A DNA stretch of 42,491 nucleotides. Source: Spirogloea muscicola (taxonomy: Eukaryota > Streptophyta > Zygnematophyceae > Spirogloeales > Spirogloeaceae). Position 1 is the first letter of the stretch, and the number at the start of each line of letters is the position of its first letter. The notes under the pieces are model-generated. The model made no database searches. It saw only the letters and a program-made list of their open reading frames with translations, and was not told the DNA's origin. Below are positions 9,501-21,210 of the stretch, in pieces. The DNA lies in contig WELB01000023.1 in NCBI GenBank assembly GCA_009602725.1, positions 1 to 42,491 on the forward strand, in the 5' to 3' direction. A program made the translations under genes and the position numbers.

Positions 9501-10914
9501 TGGGGCCCTGTAGCAGCCTCCATGCGCTGGACAGCCTCAAGGTACAAGGGCTCAGCCTGTTTGTACTCCCTCCTCAGTCTGTACAACTCGGCCTGCAAGA
9601 GGAACTCGGCTTGAGTCCTTGGGCATAGTCCACCTGTTAAGTGAGCCACGTATCATGCACGTGCATGACTGCAAAGGGATGGGCATGAAGCAGCCCACGA
9701 GGTTGTTGTAGCTTGATGCCACATGCGGATCTTTGTCGCCGAAGCCAAGCTTGGCCTCCTCAATTGCCCCGGCAAAATACTTCTCCGCTTCCGTCAACCG
9801 TCCCTGTTGTGACAGATAGCAAAATGAGATGATGGTAACGCTGAAAAACTCCAACAATGAGATGTCTCTCAACGATTTGTGATCAACTGCGGCTCAGCCA
9901 TTCCGGCGCACATGCTCCCATCTTAAGCAATGTATAGAACCTAGAAGAGACTGCTGTAAGGTGGAGAAACGGTGCAACTGAATAGAGTACAAGAAGCTCA
10001 AGCTACCAAGTACGAATAGGTGAAAGACTAGTCAAGCGCTTCAACACCAGTGACCTCAAGAGCACCTGCGTGAACAACTCCCTGCCGGTGTCTGTGAAGA
10101 CGCGCCACCTGGCAGTGTGAGCATTCGACACCACCTCTCCATTATCTGCCCTGATTAGCTCCTCTGCATGTACAGGCAGATCCTCTTCATTCGTAGCCTT
10201 CTCTGCCAAGGCCGGCTGAGTCTCCCACAGTGCCACGCCTGAAATTAGCGCCACCAGGACATCAGGCAGGAGTCACTCGTGAAGATGTCAGATTGACGTG
10301 CACTGCTTATGCTGTCTTCTGCACTCTGACTGAGTGTTGCACTCACAAGATCAATGTTCGATATGCTCTGTGGCTGTGCAAGGGAATCACACTTGCAAGC
10401 TCAAGTTGCTGGACCATCCATGCCAGAGCAATCCTCGCACATGGAGCTACTAGTCACAACCTTTGAAGAGACGGTGCAGCTGGTAACAAGCTTCCAGAGC
10501 TCTTGGACGCTAACAATCACTGTGGAGAAGCACTCACATGCGGCTAGCGGTAGCAGTCGGTGCACAAGGCCGGCAGAGTTGTGATGCTTCTGGGCTGCCC
10601 TGTGAGAAGCTGAGCGAGACATGGGAAACGTCTTTGCAGTCAGGACCCTAAGCACCTCGTGTGGAGTCTTTCCAGTCCGCTAGGTTGAGCGGAATGCTGC
10701 GCAAGGAGGTCATCGATACAGGCAAGCTGCTAACACCTCAGAAGCCTTGCTACTAGGCCTTCATATACTAGCTTGATCACATGCACCATCCAAGTTTTGT
10801 AAAGCTCAGCTCACCCTTCAGAGCAGAGGGACGGGCACCATAATTCCTGGCTCTCCGGAGAGGTGCAGCACTGCGCCAGAGCCTTAGCGCAGCATAGCCG
10901 TATCTGCTGGCCAT
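6509..10914 (-). CDS. Organelle-targeted tetratricopeptide-repeat protein (kinesin light-chain-like TPRs)
   Basis: Sixteen exons join in phase to 418 aa: 10914-10815, 10238-10066, 9803-9699, 9592-9492, 9409-9331, 9095-9084, 8889-8824, 8678-8610, 8414-8358, 8243-8166, 7863-7766, 7620-7575, 7463-7345, 7144-7087, 6632-6564 and 6535-6509. The N-terminus (MASRYGYAALRLWRSAAP) is Arg-rich with no acidic residue for 33 positions, like a mitochondrial presequence; ALAEKA follows and could be a second cleavage site. TPRs follow as helical pairs: GRLTEAEKYFAGAIEEAKLG, AELYRLRREYKQAEPLYLEA, LALHNLAGVYVQQRDFKKAR, YATTLFHLGE joined to VMRLQGHAKDAEALI, and LASTLLAQERYQEARDILQR. TPRs are protein-docking scaffolds, and the partner is unknown. 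Exon 6 is only 12 nt, and intron 8 uses a GC donor (GCAAGT at 8609). The last three exons are the least certain: another donor 12 nt earlier or different final exons are possible. Confidence 0.8.
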
Positions 10915-11700
10915 TGCGAGGATCTGGGACCAGACTTGGCTCACAAGCGGGCCGCCAAGGAGCGGGTTGAAGCCCTTGTTGGGCCGGGCCTGCGGCTCGG
11001 TGAGCCTGAACGCGCGGCTGGCCGTCGTCAAGAGCACTCAGAAAGAGGACCCGGCATGTTGAGCACTTGATCGGGAGGCGGTTACTGCGTGGTGTGGGGA
11101 CGGAGGTTGCCAGAGCCAGCAACTGAGGCTCGGGCCGCTGAACCTTAAACCCACCATTCGGCGTTTCTAGAGAGGCAGGACTTGTCTTCTGCGTGAGAAG
11201 ACAAGCTTCTCTATGAATGCGAGCAGATGTAAACAGTAGGTGACTTGCCACACTGACCAAGGTGAGCTTGGCATCAGGCAGGGGCTGTGCGGCCAGGTCC
11301 AGTACGTTAAAAAACCTTGTCACTGCTTGGAGGTTCTTGAAGCTGGTTCACGGCCACTTTGAGAACTTTTCATGTATGGAGTTCAACAATTACACATTTT
11401 TGATTTTGCAAACAGGCTGACCTTTTACTGCTACAGCTGTCGTTGTCTTCCAGTAGTCTGGCTCTGCATAAGAAGGCTGATGGACGTACTCTTGTTAGTC
11501 GCAGGTACGGCATTACATAATCCAACCAATCTTTATCTCCCTCAGCGACCTTCCTTTGCAGACGTTCGCTTGTTGATGGGGATCGAGTAGATAAGTGCTG
11601 CTTGAAGAACACAGTAGGACGCAACCTGTTTACGCCGTAAGACCCTACTGGTACCTCGGCCCAGATGGTCCACCTCTTGGCTGATTCTTCTCAGCCACTG
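10915..11700. other. Upstream region of the TPR gene, no gene recognised
   Basis: This is moderate-GC sequence upstream of the TPR start. Long frames exist on the minus strand (10811-11323, 11370-11624), but they lack recognisable domains, and the first overlaps exon 1 of the TPR gene in another frame. Nothing here is supported as a gene. Confidence 0.4.
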
Positions 11701-11734
11701 CCTACTGCGAGTGCCCAGTTACTTCAAGTCTTTT

Positions 11735-12700
11735 GGGGAAAAACAGCTCTTACAAAGTAAGGCAATGACCGTGAGAGGCCAGCCCAAAACATTCAAATAA
11801 TACCCCCAAAGTAAGGCGATGGCTGTAAGAGGCCAGCCCAAGAGGAATGAACAAGATCCAGAAGGGCTGGAAGGCGCCAAGTCTGAGAAACTAGTTTCCG
11901 TGACTTCTGCAGCCTCTGAAGGCACTGCAATACTTCGAACTTCCTCTCAAAGGGCCAGCCCACCTAGAAAGACAAGGTCCAGAATAGCCCAAAAGTGGAA
12001 AGAAGAAGCGGAAAGACCAGCCCAGAAGGACAGGACAAGGTCCGAGGGGCCGAAAGCGTAAAAGCGGGGTTCAGCAGAAGAAGCAGCTCCTCCAAAGAAG
12101 CAGTTTGGAGTACCTTTTCAGAAGGCAGCAAGTTGCTGCACAGGGCCAGCCCCAAAAGTTTGACAAGGTCCAGAAGAGACAGAAAGCGGATAGCACACTG
12201 GAAAGCAATGTATTACTAAGGATGGCCGCTCAGGAAGTCCTACTTAACAGCCGCAAGTCGGCATCTAGCAGCCGGATAGGAGGTTTTGCAGAGGGAGCAA
12301 GGACTGTGAGCCCATTAACGAATCAGAGCTTCAAGAAGAAGCCATTTTGAGGGTCCGAGGGCTGTGAAAGGCCAGTCCACATAATTATGAACGAGGTCCA
12401 GCTAGACGAAGCAGCTCTTCCAAAGGAATCGAGGGCATTCCCAGGCTCATGCTGTGTACTTGCGGGCAGGCCGCACTTTGGCTGCCGCTTCTGAGATTCG
12501 TCAGGGTGACTCTTTTCCAGCTGCAAGTTACTCCGTCTCGCGGCTGCCGAGTTGGCCGAGTTGGGTGGGGTTCACTAAGCTCCAATCCGCTGTAACACTT
12601 GCATAGCTGAGTGCTTTTCGCACCCGTCGGTCTTTTGGACCTTGTCCACGTTTGTCGGCTGGCTTTTCACAGCCCTCGCCCTTCTTGTAAGAGCCACTTG
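11735..12700. repeat. Dense array of hairpin elements
   Basis: At least seven diverged copies of the hairpin element lie here. Six are in one orientation (GGCTGTgAgaGGCCAGCCC...ACAAGgTCC) at about 11760-11790, 11815-11860, 11945-11975, 12000-12045, 12135-12170 and 12360-12400. One is inverted at about 12635-12680. Spacing is irregular and flanks differ, so this is repeated insertion or nested growth rather than a simple tandem satellite. Recurrent companion sequence includes AAGCAGCTCTTCC/AAAGGAAT. No gene is visible. Confidence 0.6.
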
Positions 12701-13769
12701 CCCTGTGAGAAGCCCAGCCCACAGACTTACGAAAATTGATGAAGTAAGAAAGAGAGAAGGCGCGCGGGGCGCATGAATTGAAAGGGAGGCCAATTCAAGC
12801 CAATACATTGTTCAGGCAGAGTCGAGTGCAGACTAAACAAGGCTACATAATACGGAGACCTAATCTAAGGTACCTAAGATGACATTAGTACCCACGGGTG
12901 AGCACAAACAAATCTGAGTAAGAAGTAAGAAAGAGAGAGAGTAAGGAAGCATCGTACCACGCAAACGAAGCAGCTCTTCGAAAGGGGGTGAGGGCTGGGA
13001 AAGAGTCGCAGGACAGCGTCAGCACTCTGGGAACGCAGGCGACACAGCAGCCACTCGTGTGGGCCTCCTGGAATTTGTAGCTGCTTTCTTTCTTTGTGTC
13101 CTGGAACAAAATTCAACGCCCTTCCAATTCAGGGCAGTGGCTGTGAAAGGCCACCTTCCTGGAACAGGAAGAAAGGGCTCGCCCATTGAGGATAGGGGCT
13201 GGACAAGCCAGCCCAAAAAAGAATGAACAAAGAACGAGAAGGGGGCCAGAGGAAGCCAGAGGACAGGGCGCTGGCGGGACGTCAGCACCGCACAAGCGCT
13301 TAGAGGGGCTGCCCACGAACGAGTCTATGACGTCTATCGTGACGTGGCCTGTATTGTGCGGGAGCGGGCTAGGTCGCTAGTAGGGCAGCGGATGCGATGC
13401 CGTCGATCTGGAAAGCCGCAAGGGGAGTAGCGGCTAGTTCAGTCCGGCCAATGGTGTCAGACAGCCCAGAAGTGGGGAAGAGCAATAGAAAGAAAGGGGA
13501 AAATCCTCCCCAAGGGGGCGAGTGAAGGGCCACGAAGTGTTAGGGGCCAAGTCGGCTGTTCCGCCAGACGCAGGGACCGCATACCAACTGTAACGTTGTA
13601 CTGCGCCCGCCATCTGCCTCGTGGTTACTGAGCGGGTCAGCTTAGCAGCAGGTGACGTACATTTGTCCAATGTGCTTGCCTTTGTACTTGGCTACACATC
13701 GCCTCCCCATCTCTTAATACACTCGCATCTGCCCGGCCAGCAAGCCCCCGCAGCCGGAGCCGGAGGACC
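12701..13769. repeat. Repeat remnants upstream of the NEET gene
   Basis: A retroelement-tail remnant at 12885-12940 (minus; reads SDLFVLTRGY then TAA) and hairpin-element remnants at about 13130-13160 and 13190-13230 are present. A copy of the roughly 70-bp second repeat family lies at 13629-13697, less than 75 bp upstream of the NEET start codon, and may overlap its promoter. No gene is visible before 13770. Confidence 0.5.
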
Positions 13770-14667
13770 ATGGCCGCCATAGCCGGCGCCCCGCCGGCGG
13801 CCTGCCTCCGCGCGCGCCTGCCGGCGCGCCTGGTCGCCGTCCCTGCTCTGCCAGCGGGCCGCCCCGCCCCGCAGCGGCTCATGGTCCGCGCTGCCGAAGT
13901 GGAGGTGTGCTCCCCACCCTTGCCGCTGGCTACCGCAAAGTCCTTGGCGGACTTACGGTCGACATCAAAACCGGGCCAGATATCAAAGGCTTGCTGACTC
14001 TCCTCTGCCACCTGAGCCAGGAGATCTCGCCGCCTGGTGGGTTCGTGCATCGTCCTTGCATCTGACCGGTCTCGGGTTGGTTCCATGCACTCTGTCTGCC
14101 TTTGCTGCAGGTCACGGCCGGGTCGCCCATCAACCTCAGCATTCAAAAGGACGTCGAGAAAGTCGCCGACACTGTCAACATAGCCGAGCTCACGAAGCCA
14201 GTGACTGCTTATTGCAGGTCCATCCTCCTGGCAAAACCTGGTCTGACCTTCAAAGGGATGCCTTGATCACGGTGGCTGCTTGTGCTTGTGTGCCTCTTTC
14301 CTGGCCACCCACTCTTGGACAAGCTCCCATCTGTTAAGGGCACCCAAAGCGTCCTGCTATGCTAGGCGCTACCTTGCTGCCTCTTGATTGCAAGCCACAT
14401 ACCTCCATACTTCTGGTCCCACCTCTAGTACATCAGAGTTACCTTCTGTGAACACAGGAGCAGACCAACCACAGACATGACCTCATCATAGCTCAATGCT
14501 GACGTTGGCATCATCTGGCTAATCACTTTGTCAAGAAACTGCTGACGAGCTATCTCTTTCAATGCAGGTGCTGGAGATCTGAGACATTCCCCCTTTGCAA
14601 CGGTGCTCATGTGAAATTTAACAAGGCTACTGGAGACAATGTTGGCCCTCTTGTACTTAAGAAGTAG
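13770..14667 (+). CDS. NEET: NEET-type CDGSH iron-sulfur protein
   Basis: Three exons (13770-13904, 14111-14217, 14568-14667) join in phase to 113 aa, close to the 108 aa of the plant NEET protein. Residues 1-41 are Arg/Ala/Pro-rich without acidic residues, like a plastid or mitochondrial transit peptide. The mature part contains [20 protein letters not shown], then [18 protein letters not shown] and ends GPLVLKK. NEET proteins are homodimers whose labile 2Fe-2S cluster is held by three Cys and one His in C-x-C-x2-S-x3-P-x-C-D-G-(S/A)-H; they transfer Fe-S clusters and electrons in organelles. All four ligands are present, but the usual Asp after the third Cys is Asn (CNGAH). Intron 1 starts GTGTGC and intron 2 GTCCAT, both ending CAG. 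The start ATG is the first in the exon. Confidence 0.93.
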
Positions 14668-14863
14668 AATCATGATTCCGCTACAATGCAGGGCCGGTCA
14701 GTATTCATGCTTGCTATGAGAGCATTGAGCTAGGAACCCGGCCGTGATTGAGGGCAGGGGGTATATGGAAGAGCTTTCAGAAGTAGAGAACTTACAGTAA
14801 TCATAACTCTAAGTCCGGGCAGATTTGACCGGCCAACTCACAGCTTCATTATCTAAGGAGAGT

Positions 14864-15088
14864 CTAGCCTTGCTCCTGCAGCAATAGCAAGGCGAAACTG
14901 GCTTGCACGCCGCATGCTGGGCGTACTTTGGCCTTTAAAGTTTGGGCTTCCCTGACAGAGGTTCCTCCACTTTGAGTCTGTATGACTTCATCATTCGACT
15001 TGGGGTTGCTGAGATGCTCAAGACGCTCCCCTAAGAGATGAACGCTGCCCTTTATTTTGTTGGTGCTACTTGCATCTTGCTTTGACAT
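14864..15088 (-). CDS. Hypothetical 74-aa open frame
   Basis: An ATG at 15088 opens a 74-aa minus-strand frame with balanced composition: MSKQDASSTNKIKGSVHLLG, then ERLEHLSNPKSNDEVIQTQS, ending LLLLQEQG. It could also be a terminal exon, since a TTCACAG acceptor lies just upstream at about 15097-15103. No domain is recognised. It lies convergent to the NEET gene, with no recognisable partner exons. Confidence 0.25.
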   Translation of the reverse strand: MSKQDASSTNKIKGSVHLLGERLEHLSNPKSNDEVIQTQSGGTSVREAQTLKAKVRPACGVQASFALLLLQEQG

Positions 15089-15259
15089 GCCCCAAATCTG
15101 TGAAGAGAGAATGCGCTCGGTGCACATGGCGTGAGAGGGAGGCCAACGTGAGCAGTCCACCTTGTAAGAGGAACAAATGAACAACTAAAAAGCTTAGCCC
15201 CAACCAGGGGCTAAATAAAGTAAGGAAACACGAAACACGAAACACAACCGAAGGGGGAC

Positions 15260-15975
15260 TCACGAATTAGCACATATATAATTGAATTCAGCATTTGTGG
15301 CCCTTCGGACCTTGTCCTTGGATTCGGGCTTTTTTTGATAGCCCTCGCCCCCTTCGGAAGTGCGTACTTCTAACGGGGGCGCCGAAGCACCACCCCAATA
15401 TGGTGCTTCGAGGCTCCTCACTTGTAGCTACTGATGAGTGGTCCATCCTACGCCCGTTCTGACATAGCGCTTTTAGGCTCCTCCGATATTTGGCCCTCGA
15501 ACCTTTGTCAATTCTTGTCGGGCTGGCTTTTCACAGCCCTTGCCCCGATTGGGAGAGCCACTTTCACCCCGCAAGCCAGTGGCCTGGCTTAGTGCGCGCC
15601 CAGCACGCTGATGTATGTCTCGAGCCCGAGAACGCTGAAGAAGTGGCTTTTCCAATGGGGGCAAGGGCTGGAAAAAGCCTGCCCGAAAAGAATTGACAAA
15701 GGTTCGAAGGGGCCAAATTACGGAGGGGCCTAAAGCACTAAGCAGCTACGAAGGGGCCTGAAGATGCTATGTCAGAACGGGGGGAGAATGGACCACTCAG
15801 TAGTAACGAGTGAGAAGCCTCAAATCCGACAGACTAGCTGTCGGGAAACTATCCCCCTGACGAAAGCCGGAGGCCGCAGCGACGGCACGGCCAGCACGCA
15901 GGGGCAAGGCGTGGGCCATGGACCGTTAAAGGGAGGCTGACAAAGAAGAAAAGGCTGACAAACGCATGCGATAAA
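15260..15975 (-). mobile_element. Retroelement 3' ends and hairpin elements, nested
   Basis: A plus-strand remnant at about 15411-15433 reads RLLTCSY then TGA, followed by the same 3' UTR start as the copy at 480 (TGAGTGGTCCATCCT). A minus-strand copy at 15797-15955 reads SMAHALPLRAGRAVAAASGF and ends before a TGA at 15797-15799, with one in-frame stop near its 5' end. Hairpin cores lie at about 15320-15350 (degenerate), 15515-15550 and 15660-15695. The facing fragments share 3' UTR sequence, which gives a mosaic of inverted pieces. Confidence 0.55.
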
Positions 15976-15980
15976 AGAAA

Positions 15981-16438
15981 GAAGTGGCACTCCCAATGGG
16001 GGCAAGGGCTGCGAAAAGCCAGCCCAAAAAGAATGCACAAAGGTTCAGAGGGGCCTAAGAGCGGTGAGCAGCTACAAAGGGGCCTGAGGATGCAATGGTA
16101 AAACAGGGGGAGGATGGATCACTCAATAAGTACGAGTGAGGAGCCTCAGATCCGACAGACTAGCTGCCGGGAAGCTATCACCCTGACGAAAGCCAGAGCC
16201 CGCAGCGAGAGCACGGCCAGCTCGCAGATGCAGAGGGTGGGCCATGGACCGCTGCAGGGACACAAGAAGAAGTGGCACTCCCAATGGGGGCAAGGGCTGC
16301 GAAAAGCCAGCCCAAAAAGAATTCACAAGGGTTCAGAGGGGCCTAAGAGCGGTGAGCAGCTACAAAGGGGCCTGAGGATGCAATGGTAAAACAGGGGGAG
16401 GATGGATCACTCAATAAGTACGAGTGAGGAGCCTCAGA
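15981..16438 (-). repeat. 170-bp direct duplication containing retroelement 3' UTR
   Basis: Bases 15981-16150 and 16269-16438 match at 168 of 170 positions by eye. The unit holds, on the minus strand, the last codons of the retroelement ORF, its 3' UTR and the hairpin (GGGCTG...CAGCCC type). The sequence between the copies is the 16151-16262 coding module (reads SLQRSMAHPLHLRAGRALAA, ends LLTRTY, stop 16123-16125). The near identity makes this the youngest event in the window: a local duplication, or two insertions of the same source element. Confidence 0.8.
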
Positions 16439-16873
16439 AGAAGGAGATGCCGAGGAAGGACTCCTCTACTCTACCAATCACCGAAGAAGGAGCCGGAAAA
16501 GTGGAGACGGCGAGGGGTGCATGACGGCAGGGAGGCGAATCCAATCCAATCCAGGACACTCATTTCTTTTGTGAGAGGGTCCGAGGGCGAGGGAACCCCT
16601 CCGGCGGTGCCGCGGGCCGCGGAACGGCCCGCGCGAGGCGAGGGGGGCGCCAGGCCCACAGGAAGGGAGCGTGTGATGAGTGATGGAGGGCCTGGCTGAC
16701 CAAGTACCGAGGCAAGGACACTGGCAGCCGCTGACGCAGAGCCCAGCCCGGCCCGCTGCCTCGAGTGGCAGCGCGCCCCGCCGCCGCAGGGCCGTCGGGG
16801 CTTGACGCCGTGCCTCGCCCTGTGCCTGGCGCGCCGCTCCCCGCCAGCCGGCCGCCTCTCGGGGCCTTCCGCC
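16439..16873. other. 5' region of the permease gene
   Basis: The sequence rises in GC toward the permease start. A third copy of the second repeat family lies on the minus strand at about 16660-16730 (TGCCTCGGTACTTGG, CAGGCCCTCCATCACT). No separate gene is supported, and the long frames on both strands are composition-driven. Confidence 0.4.
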
Positions 16874-19800
16874 ATGGCCTACGGGACGGGGAATGGCGCC
16901 TTGGAGACCGAGCCGGCCGACAGGGTCAAGGACCCCGGCGAGATCCGCCTCAACGAGCTCGGCTACAAGCAGGAGCTCCGGCGCGAGCTGGTACATCATG
17001 CGCACACCCTCCCGTCTTCTCCATCCGTCTCTCTTTCGCCGAGACAAAGGCAGCAGACACTGTGCAAACCAGCTAAACCGCCATCGATCGGAACTTGTCA
17101 CACACCAAGGCAGATGAGGAGAGTCCTCTTGCATCACTGCTCGTCACTCCCAGCCATGACTCTTGAGACTTTTTCCAACTCCCCGGGCTTTAGGGAAGTG
17201 CTTGAGGCCCTGACAGCCTGTTGCCTGCATTTGCAGAACTTCATTGAGATCCTGGCTGTCTCTGTCTCGGTCATGAACCCATACATCACTGTAATTCCCT
17301 TCTACGCCATTGCCATCAGCTACGGTGGCCCTCAGAATGTCATGTGGCCGTGGTGGCCAGTCGCAGCATGCTCCATCTGCGTCGGCTTGTGTCTCTCCGA
17401 GATCTGCTCGTCATTCCCTGTAAGGCTCATGCTCTGGTTGCCGTGCAGTGCAATAGTATTTCTGACACGCCTGAGGAAGGCACAAGAGGGTAGTCAAGCA
17501 GCTAAAATGTGTGTATCTGCTGACTTTGCTGTAACAAGCCTGCACGTACTGCAACTCTTTGAGCTCCTCCTACTGCAGCAACAATGTCTTCAGAAGCAGC
17601 CTGCAAATAGCTGACAGCAGACACCTTGACATAACAACTCGATCTTCCGGAGTGCAGACCACGGGCTCCTTGTATTTCTGGGCTGCTTCTATGGCTCCGC
17701 ATAAGTGGAAGCCACTTGTCTCCTGGGTCACGGCTTGGTTTGAAGTCATTGCACTTACCGTTGGAAGTGCTTCAGTAGCATTCCCTGGTACTCATATCAC
17801 CCAAGCTAGCCCCCATTACTTCTGCGCATTCCAGCAGCGTTGAACCTAGGCGTCCACACAATCTGCATTGGCCATGACATCTTATGATTCTTAACAATTC
17901 GCTACAAATCCTATGCTGTCTCTCAAGAGATGGCCTCTCTTGTGGGACTCCCTGACTTCTCCTTAGTGCAACGCAAATAGGGCCGCATTGACAGCTTGAC
18001 ACGACAGCTGACTGTATTGTTGCTGTCCTGTAGCAACCCAGATCATTCAGCAGATCATCCTCCTGACAACTGGCACCAACAAGAATGGAGGTTACTTTGC
18101 TCCAAAGTGGTTATTCTTTCTTATATTCATGTCGCTGGAGATCCAGTGGGCTGCCTTGAACACGCTGTCCATCAAGATGGTGTCACTTTTCACCACTTTC
18201 TTTGTGTATTTTAACATTGTCTACACCGCTGCACTGGTAAATGTCATCTTTACCCTTAGAAAGAGGAGTCTCTTGTCGCAACTTGCTCGTGCGCTGCTTT
18301 CAGAGCAAGCACGTAACTGTCTCTGGGAGCACGTGAAGTTGCTTGTGAAGCATCTAAAAGGCTTCAGATGCTCAGTCTTGCAGTAGAAGTTCAGATAAGG
18401 ACATCAGCACAGATTGGTCATTGAAGTCAGTCTCGAAGAACTCTTCCACAGGTTATTATGCTGCCATTGGTGGCTCGCACCACGCAAAAGGCTTCGTATG
18501 TCTATTTCCACTACGAGGACTCATCCATTGTAACAGGTGGTCCATTGTCCCTTTGCATCATTGCATCAAATGACAGCCATCTGTTCTAAAGACTGCCCAT
18601 TATGGCAGATCTGGCCGCTTTGATGAACATTGGTACATTGATACAGAGCTGCATCGAACAGTAGGGTTCCTTCAGACAGAAGCAGCTGCTGTAGGCTTCA
18701 TGCACTTGCATGGATTCGTGCGACTTCCTTTGGACAAACCATGTGTACCTTATGCCTGCTACGTGGCTTTCAATGCAGGTGTCTCCAACACCGGCATCAA
18801 TTTCCTCTTTGCTATGCTTCTTCCCCAATTCTGTTTCTTTGGCTATGACTCCTCTGCACATGTCACAGAGGAGACTAAGAATGCTGCGTCAGCAGGCCCC
18901 AAAGCCATCATGACATCCATCTTTGTGGAACTTGTTCTTGGCTATGCCCTCCTGAATGCCTTCACTTTCAGCATTCAGGTAGCTCCTCTTACTGTGACTT
19001 GAGTCCCAGTTGATTGCTTTGCTTTACTTTACCTACTCAAAGCATCCGACCGAGACAATACAGTTACCTTCGGATATGGAGGCCGTAGATACTAGTGCTG
19101 TGACGACCATAGCTGTGATACAAGGTCAGCCAGAGGAGTGGTGTTTCCTGAAGTATCTCTGTCCTCTCAAACCTGTGACATACAAACCAATGACATACAT
19201 ACCAACAAATAAATGTTGCCTCAAATAGGGTTACTGGGCGGACCTTTTTGACCCCGCCAACGAGACTCGAGGCCTCTACCCTCCAGCTCAAATCCTCTAT
19301 GACGCCTTCCATGGCCGCTATGGATCTGGAGCAGGGGCCTACGTCTTTCTCATTCTCATGGTCATCCCATTCTATGCATCAGGTGTCCATGCTCAAAGCA
19401 TCCTTCTATGACATTGAGTGGCTTATTATTCAACAGCCACAAGACAAGATTAGGTTGGCAGTGAAGATGCCTGGAAAGTCCATCTTCTAGCATTGAGTCA
19501 TACTCAACAGCTTCTCATCACGGTTTCCTTCTGGAGTCAAGGCTCTTGCATACCTTCACTTTTGCTAGGCCTTGACAATCTCCATGGCTCATGGTGTCAG
19601 GTGTTGGAGGAGTATTGGCTGCTGCAAGAGCCCTTTATGCTACATCACGTGATGGGGCCATGCCTGCTTCCTGGTTGTGGAGAAAGCTCAACAAGGCACA
19701 AGTTCCTGTATATGCAGCATGGCTAGTGGCATTCATCTGCACCCTTATTTGTCTGCCTAATTTTGGGTACTCCACAGTCTTCTCATTCTCACTTCTTTTG

Positions 19801-20699
19801 CATTGCATGTCATCAGGAAATAGGTGTCTGCTAGGAGGTAGCTGTCTGGCTTGAGTCCTTCTTTTAGCATTCCCGTTGGTGCCATCATCAAGGTCCATGC
19901 TTTGTGGATTGGAGAATATGCACATGCTTCACTGACAGAAAGTTGCATCGGGAAGGACCAGACAGGGAGAGGGGTGTAGCTAGCAAACAGCGAGCAATCA
20001 GTTGAGCAATCTGACATTCATTGTACTTCATTGTGCTTCATGAGCAGTACGACAGTAGCGTTCAACGCAATTGTCAGTGTGGCTACGATTGCATGGGTGG
20101 GGACATATGGCGTGCCCATCTTCTTCCGACTCATCCTTCCCAACGAAGAGTTCAACAGGGGTCCATTCCATCTGGGTGCCTTCAGCAAGCCGCTGTGCTT
20201 CATCTCACTCTGCTACATCGTTTACACTTGTGGCATCTTCATGGTTCCGCTCACATATCCTGTAACGTGGAACAACTACAATTATGGCCCGATTGGTGAG
20301 CTATCAGTTGCTTGCTGTCTTACCACTTGCCGAGCTGCTGGAATGAGCTGCCCTCACGTGTCGAAGCAGGGAGCTGGATCAAGCAGAGTGTGCATATAGA
20401 TATGGCATCTCTTGGCTTGGAGTGCCTGCCAATGCATGCATACAAAGCATTCTTCTATCTCCAACTCGCAGTAGCTGTCTGCTCTCCTTTGTTTCAAGTA
20501 TCCAGTTGAAGGTCATGTGCATCAATGCCCTATCTCATCGACACTTGGCTTGCCTGCAGCCTCTGGCCTCGTCCTTGCGGGCGCGCTGCTTTGGTTTGCA
20601 CTTGATGCACGCAAGTGGTTCCACGGCCCTGTGCGCAACATCGACATGTCAATGTCCAAGGGCGATAACTTCCAACCTGTCAAGCAAGTCATGGCATGA
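16874..20699 (+). CDS. Amino-acid permease, APC superfamily, BAT1-like
   Basis: Ten exons join in phase to 534 aa: 16874-16990, 17237-17419, 17658-17774, 18042-18236, 18452-18536, 18779-18978, 19229-19382, 19601-19766, 20048-20295 and 20560-20699. The order of motifs is that of plant bidirectional amino-acid transporters and fungal GABA permeases: LCLSEICSSFPTTGSLYFWA, then FFGYDSSAHVTEETKNAASA, then SGVGGVLAAARALYATSRDG, then GTYGVPIFFR and finally ALDARKWFHGPVRNID. About 12 hydrophobic segments are seen, with a short hydrophilic N-terminus (about 39 aa). The length fits the family (about 510-540 aa). It should sit in the plasma, mitochondrial or vacuolar membrane; substrate and direction cannot be read from sequence. 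Exon 5 uses the donor at 18537 rather than 18530, because only that keeps the frame. Confidence 0.92.
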
Positions 20700-21210
20700 G
20701 GGACTGCACATCTACACGAACCTCTCCATTTGCTATCATCCAGCATCTTGTGACAGTTTCCCTATATCTTGTACAATATTTACTGGGCCAGTTGCAGGCT
20801 TGGTCACCTGCAAAAGGAAGGTGGGGAACTGGAAGGCTGCTATTGACGAGAAGAAGTACATTACCATACATTACATTAAATACATACGTTACCTAACGTT
20901 ACGTTACACACATACATTGTCTAGAAACCATGACATCATTCAGAGGTATATATGCTAGTCGGCCAACTAGTTAGGAGTATGCTCTCAACAGGAATCGAGC
21001 ATCTCGTGCATATAATCTGGCTTAAGCTAGGTGCCATAGTGATACGCAGTCAATAAGATTACCTTATAGTGTGCACCAGTCACTCTCAGGCAATTTTACA
21101 CATAGATCAGAAGCAGCCATAATCATGTCACAACAATTCTTGCTCCGAGCTGTCCTGCTACTATTGCCTTGAGGCTGGCAGTGACAGTCACCTGGAGCCT
21201 CAGAGAGGAC

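Noticed and set aside
11370-11624. Minus-strand frame with GDKDWLDYVMPYLRLTRVRP
   Set aside because: Looks protein-like for a short stretch, but there is no ATG context, no partner exons and no family; it could be chance or an old relic.
15680-15730. GGTTCGA motif suggesting a tRNA T-arm
   Set aside because: No acceptor stem, D-arm or anticodon arm around it; the sequence is part of the retroelement 3' UTR.
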